Below, piece by piece: positions 1 to 5,636 of a DNA stretch of 5,636 nt. Below the pieces are notes generated by a model, which was not told the DNA's origin, made no database searches, and saw nothing but the letters and a program-made list of their open reading frames with translations. Source of the stretch: Bacteroidota bacterium (GTDB lineage: Bacteria; Bacteroidota; Ignavibacteria; Kapaibacteriales; UBA2268); assembly GCA_017428585.1 (NCBI GenBank), contig JAFRQN010000031.1, positions 1-5,636 on the forward strand. Direction: 5' to 3'. The first letter of the stretch is position 1, and every line of letters starts with the position of its first letter. A program made the translations under genes and the position numbers.

Positions 1-327
1 AGTTAAATAACTTGAATAACTACTATTTGCAATATGACGCATGTAAATACAAAATGTATCAAATCCTGGATAGGATGTATTATAGGCATTACCTACTTTA
101 AAAGCCATTTCCTTGAAATTCATGGCTCCAATATTACCTAATTCCTGCTTGGTGTAAATAACACGTGCAATATTAATTCCATAATAATAATATGGAAGAT
201 AAATACCACAAGACGTTGTGGAAGCTGTACCTACTGTAACAGTATCAGCAGAATACAGATTATTAACATTGAATATTCCTACAATAAACAATGTTATAAA
301 ACATAATTTGTTTAAGAATTGTTTCAT
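1..327 (-). CDS. Secreted protein, N-terminal part (3' end outside window)
   Basis: The frame is open from an ATG at 325-327 to the left edge, giving 109 residues; the C-terminal remainder is missing. The start is supported by an in-frame TGA 30 bases upstream (358-360) and by a signal peptide beginning at this Met. A weak AGG lies six bases before the ATG, so there is no strong Shine-Dalgarno, as is common in Bacteroidota. Residues 1-27 are a Sec signal peptide. Mature residues 28-109 are rich in Tyr and Gly and carry the pattern IYTKQELG (57-64), AFKVGNAYNTSYPGF (75-89) and IYMRH (94-98). From memory of the family, this resembles a beta-rich module at the start of many large T9SS-exported Bacteroidota proteins, where 'IY...EL/EI' is followed by 'I.FxVGN' and 'IYMxHT'. 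Function is unknown; an adhesin, peptidase or other multidomain surface protein would all fit, depending on the missing part. It is separated from the upstream gene by a terminator and has its own candidate promoter. Confidence 0.85.
   Translation of the reverse strand, partial: MKQFLNKLCFITLFIVGIFNVNNLYSADTVTVGTASTTSCGIYLPYYYYGINIARVIYTKQELGNIGAMNFKEMAFKVGNAYNTSYPGFDTFCIYMRHIANSSYSSYLT
247..327 (-). other. Sec signal peptide (residues 1-27)
   Basis: Lys2 and Lys7 form the positive n-region. Residues 8-19 (LCFITLFIVGIF) are the hydrophobic core, followed by a short polar stretch ending LYSA-DTV. Cleavage is most likely after Ser26 or Ala27. The only Cys in the leader (Cys9) sits inside the hydrophobic core, not at a cleavage site, so this is a type I signal peptide and not a lipoprotein leader. 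Confidence 0.85.
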
Positions 328-420
328 AAAAAACCTATATATTTGATAATAATTTTTTCAAAAAATTAAAGTGTATTTATTTATTTTATAACTACACAAA
401 TATAATATGAATAATTACTA

Positions 421-451
421 CAAATATACAAATTTTATTAAAAAAAACAAA
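421..451 (-). promoter_or_regulatory. Candidate Bacteroidota-type promoter for the 1-327 gene
   Basis: Read on the minus strand, TTTG (451-448) is followed after exactly 19 bases by TATATTTG (428-421). This matches the known Bacteroidota primary sigma consensus TTTG / TAnnTTTG in sequence and spacing. Transcription would start near 414 and leave a leader of about 87 bases before the ATG. A second TATATTTG lies downstream (404-397), but its upstream TTTG candidates are at spacings of 16 and 24 bases, so it is a poorer match. In DNA this AT-rich, chance matches to such a motif are easy, which limits confidence. Confidence 0.5.
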
Positions 452-573
452 AAAATAATATACACATTAAATATAAAAAAATTAACAAAAAAAATATATT
501 TAGATAGATATATGATATTAAATTAATTTATATAGAAATATACCTTAATTATATGTGTGTAATATTTTAAAAT

Positions 574-605
574 AAAAAAAAGAGGAATTGAATTCCTCTT
601 TTTTT
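574..605 (-). terminator. Intrinsic terminator of the large secreted-protein gene
   Basis: The arms GAGGAATT (582-589) and AATTCCTC (591-598) are perfect complements around G590; a physical loop would open to three or more bases. The stem is flanked by A574-581 and T599-605. Read on the minus strand, the hairpin is followed by eight T, starting 37 bases after the TAA stop of the large gene. Because of the A/T symmetry it could work in both directions, but no plus-strand gene ends here, so its job is to end the minus-strand transcript and isolate the next gene. Confidence 0.88.
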
Positions 606-641
606 ATAAATTACAACAATAATATATCAATATATTATATA

Positions 642-3600
642 TTATTTTACTATTGTTACTTTCTTGCTTATGATAGATCCATTTACGTTCATCAATACAT
701 TATATGTACCTGAAGCAATATCTGTTACTGAATAATCTAAATTATATGTACCAGATGATAATTCTTTATCTAATATAACTGCTGCTTCTCGTCCACTCAT
801 ATCTACCAAGCTAATTCTTACTGATGACATAGATGGTATCGTTACTCCAAGTTGTATGTGTGATACTACTGGATTTGTTATTACTGATAATTGAAGTTCT
901 GAACTGCCTAAGCTTACCATACGTTCTTCACTATAACTATAACTGCCATCTAAGTCTTCTAATCTTAATCTGTATAAGTAGATGCCACCTTGTAATGATC
1001 TATCTATATAGCTGTAATCTGAACCTGTCATCGTACTGCCTGTAGATTTTACTCTATAGACATCTGTATAACTTGTTTCATCTATGCCTTTCCTTTCTAT
1101 TACAAAGTCTGATGAATTTACTTCACTTGCTGTGGACCAATGTAATTCTACTGAATTGCCTATTGGATTGGCTTCAAAACTTAATAATGTTACTGGAACT
1201 ATACTGCCTGAGTTATTATTAATGAAGTCTATGATGCTGCCTAATACAAATTCTGGTTTTGTATAATGACGCCAGTCTATACCTAAATAAATCAAAAAGT
1301 CTCTTAATGAATATGATACTGTTCCCATTGTCTTTAAGCTGCGGTTCTCATATTCTGGATAGCTATAATAATAAGCTTGTCCTAAAACTCTATCGCTTGA
1401 ACCTACTTTATCAAATATTGCTGCAGCTAATTCTACATCCTTACCTTCTGGTAATAATGTAGTATTTCTGAAACTTGTTTCTAAACCTGTTGCTAATAAA
1501 GCACCTGTTATATAATCATATCCATTCGCATCAAAATGACTCTCATGAATACCATTCTTTAATGGTTTTGTATTAAATAATCCTTGGAAGTAATCTGGTT
1601 GTTCCATTGCTGTATATCTTGCATAAGAATTTCTTGCTAATTCTTCTGATGATATAACTAAATTACGTTTATGTGATTCTGTTGATAATGCTAAGAATTT
1701 ATTGATATTATCTTCTGTAGTTTCATCAAATACTGATTCTAAGCCATCTGCCCAGAATATACTATTATATAAACTATAATTTACTGAATGACTTTCCCAG
1801 TTCGTTCTATCAAATATATCAAAACCTGCTGTGATTACTGTATCTGAACCATTCTCAAATCTATTCTCTTGAAGTTCAAAGCCTAATTTCTCAAATGCTG
1901 TACGTAATGATTTATAATTACTATAGCCAACTATTGAGCTTAATTCTGTTGCTGGTACTTCTTCTAATATATATTTTGTATAATCTTGTACATCTAATGG
2001 TACTAATGTTGTATGTTCACCGCTTATTAACAAATGTAAATTGGATTTCTTTATATAGAATCTTACTAATTTCTCTACACTGTTAACATTGTTTGACATA
2101 TCTTCATCTACTGGAAGTTCTACTACAAATCTATATATTGGTGTAACATTATTTGCCATTGTAGCAAAACGTTCTGGTGCATTGCCTATGCCGTATGGTA
2201 CTGCATTAAACAATCTGTCTGCTAATTTCTTATTATCTGTCTTGAAATCTAATGTCTTTAATTCAAATGCACCTATTGTAAATTCTTCTACTACTCTTAA
2301 TACTTCTTCGCCTGTTTCATAATTATATATTGTTAATGTAACTGGCTTGTTCTCTGCTTTTACACTACCATTATTTCTTATATTTACTTGTACACTTATT
2401 GGATTGGTTGTCATCAAGTATTCTGCATCTGAAAAGACTGATTCTTCTCTATTATCTTTATATGATACTGGACTTACAAATGTTAATATACCTAAGTCAT
2501 TATCATATAATTGTCCATCAAATTCCCATGCACCTATATCATATCCTTGATCTGCACTGCCTCTTAATTTCTTGTCTATATCATAAACTACTTCTGAACA
2601 TACCTTGCCTCTATTATTCAAATAGGATCCTATTGGTACTGGTGATTTTATTCGTTTTAATGGTATCTTCTTGCTGTTTAATTGTTCATATAAGTTGCCT
2701 GTAAAGTCGTATGTAGTTGTGGCACCTTCTTTCCCTGTCCAATACTGCCATTGATCCAATGAATAAAATTCATTCTTATAACCTATAGAATATAAACTGT
2801 TATCTCTTTGACTTAATTCCATAAATCTTACTATAGATGATTCTTCGCCTATAGTATTATAAATATTATTGTCTATATCTATATCTACATAATCTGGTCG
2901 TACACTTTCTAATACAAATGCTGATACTATATCTGATGTATTTGTACTATCTAATATATTTACTGCATTATTATACATGGTAAATTCATCTACATTCTGT
3001 ACTACTATACCGCCTATGTAGCCACCTTCTGGATTAGATATGCCATCTTCGTCTATTAAGACTGCATTGTTTATTATTGATGAACCCAATATATTATAAC
3101 TTAATTCTTTTTGTACTGCAAATTCTTCCAATGAATTACTTGTTGTTTCTTTATCTCTTGTTGTATATAATCTTATTCCATATCTGCCTGAGGCTTCATC
3201 TGTTGTAGATATCTGCCATACCAAATTATTATAGATCTTTATATTATCCATTGTATCTGGTATATATGGATGCTTTCCTGATACTATGTGCATATCATAG
3301 AAATTATTTCTTTCTTGTTCTATCTTTATTCCATGAACTGCATCTGTAGATTTTACATGACTGATTTCATTGCCATCTAATACTATGTTTATATTATTAT
3401 ATCCAAATGTTTCATATACATTGTCAGACATTATGCCACCTATACTTGGTGTAAATGATGGATTTACTTTGCCTTCACCGCCTAATATGATACCACTGCC
3501 GCCTGATACTGGCTCTACATATCCTATCTTATATATTCTATTGTGTGATACTTTGGTATCGCTTTCATAGCCTAAATAAATACCTGAACGACTTTGGCCA

Positions 3601-5636
3601 ACTATCATATTATCACTTATATTATTATTGTTGTTATAGTATCTTTCAAATTGACCTGCACCACTGTTGTATAATGCTCCTATACCTATTGATACTAATC
3701 CATAACCACCATTCTCTATGATATTATTGTTTATATCTATATTATGTATTGTAATTGTATCTAATGCATATGTACGATTTAATCCAAATTCATCCATTGG
3801 TGGTAGATTTCTCAATAATATACAGCTTGATAAATTTGTTAAAGCATCATAGCTAAACTCATTGCGTTCTCTATTCCATAATACTAATGGTATATCTGTA
3901 TGATCATTAGTCTCGCCTTCTAATAAACAGTTCTTTACTGTTACATTGCTTGCACCTTCTGCAAAATATAATAATACATTATTCTTTTGTCCTACTGGTA
4001 TATCTCCGCTTACTATTCTTATGGCCTTATTTACTCCACCATCTATTTCTACTACTGCATTAAATGGATAGTATTCTTTCTTTGCCTTAAATGATACTTT
4101 GTTTACTGGCGCACTTGGCAAATCTGGATTTATAGAAGATGCAAATCTCATTCCTAAACCGCTCTTGCTGTTTAATTTTAATGTAACTCCACCCTGCATT
4201 CTACTTAATGATTTTGATGGTACTATACGTATCTTGTCTACGCTTGCATCAAATCCTGATATGCTTGAACTGAAATCTAATGAATATTCATCATCTATAC
4301 TGCCGACCTCTATGATTGGATCTGACAATACTATATTTACTGTTCCTTCTACTCCTCGCTCATATATCGCATTTACTGCTTCTTTTAATGTATGGAATCT
4401 TGAACTCTTGCCTACTGTTAAATCGCCTTTTAATGAACCGATTACTGTAAATGATGAATTATATACATTATCACCTGGATTAGAATCATCTTCTGTGCTT
4501 ATTGTTGCTCTTATTGTATATTGTCCTTCTGATGTAGGCTTAAATGCTGTACTAAATGTATATTCTAAGGAATCTCTGCCTAAATTATCACCTCGCTCTG
4601 CTAAAAAACCTACATTCTCTGTATTGTCATAAACTACATTGCCTTTATATTCTATTTCTACTCTTAATGGTATTTCTGAAGCTGAAAACGCTCCTGCATT
4701 TCTTACCTTTATTACTGGCATGCATATTTGATTCTTGTATACATTATCATTTGATGTTGGATAAACTATTCCGTCAACCACGCCATCGTATGGATATTCT
4801 AAACGTACATCTATATTCTTATAACTATTATTTGCTAAATTCTCTTCTTTGCCGTCTAATAATATCAATTCCATACTAACATAATATGTACCTGCTACAT
4901 AACCGCTTAATTGTGATATAATAAATTCATCTATATCTATAGCTACGCTTTGTCCACGCTCCATTGGTGTCTGCAAATGCATTGTATCTACTTTTGTCCA
5001 AATAACTCCTACTTTTCCATTAGATTTATCTTTATTCTCAACATTGCAAATAACTACAAAATTTGATATTGGATTAACGCCTCTATTCATAGCTACAAAT
5101 GACATTCTTAACGGTGTATTGCCGAATGGATATTTATAGCTTGTATTCTCAAAGGATAATGGCTCTGATACATTTGTCATTGCTATATCATAATCATAGG
5201 AAACTTCAAATGAGGTAGTTTTGGTTTTCAACATTTCCTCGCCATCTTTCATGAAACGAATACTTGCTATTATTGTATATTCGCCTTCTATAACACCTGC
5301 CTGCCTGAAATTAATCTTCGATGTATCTGGATTGCTTGTATCTGCCAACGTTCCATGTGCCTTCTTAAAATAATATGTAGCTGGTATTTCTACATCATTT
5401 ACTATTTTTGTTACTAAATTTGTTGGCATATTAATCCATGTATTTCCTGTATTTGGATCCAAGCCTTCAAACGCTATCTCTCCGTTAGGGTCTAATATCT
5501 TATATTGTATTTGAACTGTTGGTTCTGTCGGCTTGCGGGTAAACTTAACGTATGGCGCATATATATCACCGCCTGTACTGCTTGTCGCAAATAGATGTCC
5601 TTCTTCAAATGCAAAGATTTCTTTTAATTCTGGTCC
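642..5636 (-). CDS. Giant modular T9SS-exported protein with CARDB-like domains and beta-helix (5' end outside window)
   Basis: One frame runs from the right edge to TAA at 642-644, giving 1664 visible residues and no start. A TTG at 5460-5462 could be taken for a start, but 58 further in-frame codons precede it, encode plausible beta-rich protein, and leave no signal peptide after the TTG; the true start lies beyond the window. Domains by visible residue: beta-sandwich, about 1-146; CARDB-like, about 147-279 and 283-400; right-handed parallel beta-helix, about 406-1043, ending in DIGAWEF; CARDB-like, about 1044-1197; an alpha/beta domain of unclear family, about 1199-1473; fibronectin III-like, about 1478-1576; T9SS type A sorting domain, about 1581-1664. 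The CARDB-like calls rest on conserved endings with paired Asn near an acidic patch (EENLANNSY, SNPGDNVYN, DEDMSNNVN). The protein is inferred to be exported by Sec and then T9SS to the cell surface or medium. Only five Cys are visible, none in the alpha/beta domain. The architecture suggests binding or scaffolding, but no ligand or catalytic activity can be assigned. The stop is followed by a strong terminator, so this is the last gene of its transcript. Confidence 0.95.
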   Translation of the reverse strand, partial: GPELKEIFAFEEGHLFATSSTGGDIYAPYVKFTRKPTEPTVQIQYKILDPNGEIAFEGLDPNTGNTWINMPTNLVTKIVNDVEIPATYYFKKAHGTLADTSNPDTSKINFRQAGVIEGEYTIIASIRFMKDGEEMLKTKTTSFEVSYDYDIAMTNVSEPLSFENTSYKYPFGNTPLRMSFVAMNRGVNPISNFVVICNVENKDKSNGKVGVIWTKVDTMHLQTPMERGQSVAIDIDEFIISQLSGYVAGTYYVSMELILLDGKEENLANNSYKNIDVRLEYPYDGVVDGIVYPTSNDNVYKNQICMPVIKVRNAGAFSASEIPLRVEIEYKGNVVYDNTENVGFLAERGDNLGRDSLEYTFSTAFKPTSEGQYTIRATISTEDDSNPGDNVYNSSFTVIGSLKGDLTVGKSSRFHTLKEAVNAIYERGVEGTVNIVLSDPIIEVGSIDDEYSLDFSSSISGFDASVDKIRIVPSKSLSRMQGGVTLKLNSKSGLGMRFASSINPDLPSAPVNKVSFKAKKEYYPFNAVVEIDGGVNKAIRIVSGDIPVGQKNNVLLYFAEGASNVTVKNCLLEGETNDHTDIPLVLWNRERNEFSYDALTNLSSCILLRNLPPMDEFGLNRTYALDTITIHNIDINNNIIENGGYGLVSIGIGALYNSGAGQFERYYNNNNNISDNMIVGQSRSGIYLGYESDTKVSHNRIYKIGYVEPVSGGSGIILGGEGKVNPSFTPSIGGIMSDNVYETFGYNNINIVLDGNEISHVKSTDAVHGIKIEQERNNFYDMHIVSGKHPYIPDTMDNIKIYNNLVWQISTTDEASGRYGIRLYTTRDKETTSNSLEEFAVQKELSYNILGSSIINNAVLIDEDGISNPEGGYIGGIVVQNVDEFTMYNNAVNILDSTNTSDIVSAFVLESVRPDYVDIDIDNNIYNTIGEESSIVRFMELSQRDNSLYSIGYKNEFYSLDQWQYWTGKEGATTTYDFTGNLYEQLNSKKIPLKRIKSPVPIGSYLNNRGKVCSEVVYDIDKKLRGSADQGYDIGAWEFDGQLYDNDLGILTFVSPVSYKDNREESVFSDAEYLMTTNPISVQVNIRNNGSVKAENKPVTLTIYNYETGEEVLRVVEEFTIGAFELKTLDFKTDNKKLADRLFNAVPYGIGNAPERFATMANNVTPIYRFVVELPVDEDMSNNVNSVEKLVRFYIKKSNLHLLISGEHTTLVPLDVQDYTKYILEEVPATELSSIVGYSNYKSLRTAFEKLGFELQENRFENGSDTVITAGFDIFDRTNWESHSVNYSLYNSIFWADGLESVFDETTEDNINKFLALSTESHKRNLVISSEELARNSYARYTAMEQPDYFQGLFNTKPLKNGIHESHFDANGYDYITGALLATGLETSFRNTTLLPEGKDVELAAAIFDKVGSSDRVLGQAYYYSYPEYENRSLKTMGTVSYSLRDFLIYLGIDWRHYTKPEFVLGSIIDFINNNSGSIVPVTLLSFEANPIGNSVELHWSTASEVNSSDFVIERKGIDETSYTDVYRVKSTGSTMTGSDYSYIDRSLQGGIYLYRLRLEDLDGSYSYSEERMVSLGSSELQLSVITNPVVSHIQLGVTIPSMSSVRISLVDMSGREAAVILDKELSSGTYNLDYSVTDIASGTYNVLMNVNGSIISKKVTIVK
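645..896 (-). other. T9SS type A C-terminal sorting domain
   Basis: Visible residues 1581-1664 form the C-terminus. The usual landmarks are present: the NP of the first strand (VITNPV, near 1588), the DMSGRE turn (1612-1617; family form 'vyDxxGrxv'), SGTYNV (1642-1647) and the basic tail KKVTIVK (1658-1664). In known T9SS substrates this domain directs passage through the outer-membrane translocon and is then removed, often with attachment to A-type lipopolysaccharide. The first motif is NP rather than the more usual YPNP, which is within family variation. Confidence 0.92.
909..1205 (-). other. Fibronectin III-like linker domain before the sorting signal
   Basis: Visible residues 1478-1576 begin VPVTLLSFEA and continue with SVELHWSTASEVNSSDFVIER. 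This is close to the stereotyped sequence (LxxFxA... vxLxWxTAsExNnxxFxIER) found just before the sorting domain in many T9SS cargo proteins. YRLRLEDLDGSYSYSE near 1555-1570 is the matching late-strand motif. It is likely a structural spacer. Confidence 0.88.
1218..2042 (-). other. Alpha/beta domain of unclear family (possible class I glutamine-amidotransferase-like fold)
   Basis: Visible residues 1199-1473 alternate predicted strands and helices, unlike the beta-only surroundings: LHLLISGEH, then helix KSLRTAFEKLGFEL, strand SIFWADG (1292-1298), helix around NINKFLAL, strand NLVISSEELAR (1325-1335), and a final helix SYSLRDFLIYLGIDW. The order of an early helix, a 'Y..IFWADG' strand and an 'LVIS' strand recalls the GATase1-like domains seen in secreted Bacteroidota proteins. 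The position where such folds carry the nucleophile reads ISSEE with no Cys, and the domain has no Cys at all, so cysteine catalysis is unlikely. The family assignment is an inference from pattern only. Confidence 0.45.
2508..4421 (-). other. Right-handed parallel beta-helix (pectin-lyase-like fold)
   Basis: Visible residues 406-1043. The entry is the typical cap, GDLTVGKSSRFHTLKEAVNA (family form 'G...y.TltaAvnal...Gv.G.v.i.l'). Repeating rungs of the type 'I.NN.I....gGI.l' follow, for example DINNNIIENGGYGLVSIG, NISDNMI...SGIYLG, VSHNRIYKIG, LDGNEISHV, IKIYNNLVW and FTMYNNAVNIL, with Asn ladders. It closes with DIDKKLRGSADQGYDIGAWEF, a conserved ending of secreted Bacteroidota beta-helices. 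About 640 residues is long for one such domain. I see no set of Asp/Lys/Arg residues that would support pectate lyase activity, so I call the fold, not an enzyme. Confidence 0.85.

Larger units (their letters stand above)
328..641. other. AT-rich intergenic region (314 bp) between two transcription units
   Basis: No gene is visible on either strand. GC is about 9% over 361-540 by direct count. It holds the terminator of the large gene (574-605), a candidate promoter for the downstream gene (421-451) and that gene's presumed 5' leader of roughly 85 bases. The stretches at 452-573 and 606-641 are A/T runs and TATA-like simple sequence in which I see nothing convincing. Confidence 0.8.

Noticed and set aside
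452..573. Small RNA, riboswitch or replication origin in the AT-rich intergenic DNA
   Set aside because: The sequence is A/T simple sequence with no stable GC-containing stems, conserved boxes or iterated sites apart from the terminator.
574..605. Palindrome as an operator or mobile-element end
   Set aside because: The perfect stem with flanking A and T runs, 37 bases after a stop codon, is fully explained as an intrinsic terminator; no second copy or target duplication is seen.
1218..2042. Gingipain-type (C25) cysteine peptidase domain
   Set aside because: The fold could be loosely similar, but the segment has no Cys, so the required His/Cys pair is absent.
2508..4421. Pectate lyase or other polysaccharide-degrading enzyme
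   Set aside because: Only the beta-helix fold is supported. I could not identify catalytic Asp/Arg/Lys clusters, and many secreted Bacteroidota beta-helices are non-enzymatic.
833..4879. Several plus-strand open frames of 60-177 codons, the longest at 4099-4632
   Set aside because: All lie inside the large minus-strand gene. Their translations are Leu/Ser/Tyr-rich low-complexity text without domains, as expected opposite an AT-rich gene, while the minus frame has clear domains throughout.

Overview
The window carries two protein genes, both on the minus strand and both cut by a window edge. The organism is very probably a member of the Bacteroidota or a close relative (Bacteroidota/Chlorobiota/Kapabacteria-type) with an AT-rich genome. 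Three things point there. The large protein ends in a type A C-terminal sorting domain of the type IX secretion system (T9SS). The neighbouring gene is preceded by a match to the Bacteroidota -33/-7 promoter (TTTG, 19 bases, TATATTTG). The coding DNA is roughly 25-37% GC in lines I counted, and the intergenic DNA is about 9% GC (17 of 180 bases over 361-540). I cannot name a species.

Layout, in the direction of transcription (right to left). From the right edge to 642 runs one uninterrupted reading frame of 1664 visible residues whose start lies outside the window. It encodes a very large modular secreted protein: three beta-sandwich (CARDB-like) segments, a long right-handed parallel beta-helix, a fourth CARDB-like segment, an unnamed alpha/beta domain, a fibronectin III-like domain and the T9SS sorting domain. 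A strong hairpin with a T-tract (574-605) follows its stop codon. Next comes about 245 bases of extremely AT-rich DNA holding a good promoter candidate (421-451). The second gene (1-327) starts with a signal peptide and the first part of a module common at the N-terminus of Bacteroidota secreted proteins, and it runs off the left edge.

The terminator and promoter between them indicate two separate transcription units rather than one operon. Functionally both products look like exported, cell-surface or released proteins. The large one would cross the inner membrane by Sec (its signal peptide must lie outside the window), cross the outer membrane by T9SS, and be anchored or released after removal of the sorting domain. 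Nothing here identifies a ligand or substrate. I found no RNA genes, mobile elements, CRISPR arrays or plausible plus-strand genes. I see no strong evidence for a wholly new system; the least explained part is the alpha/beta domain encoded at 1218-2042.
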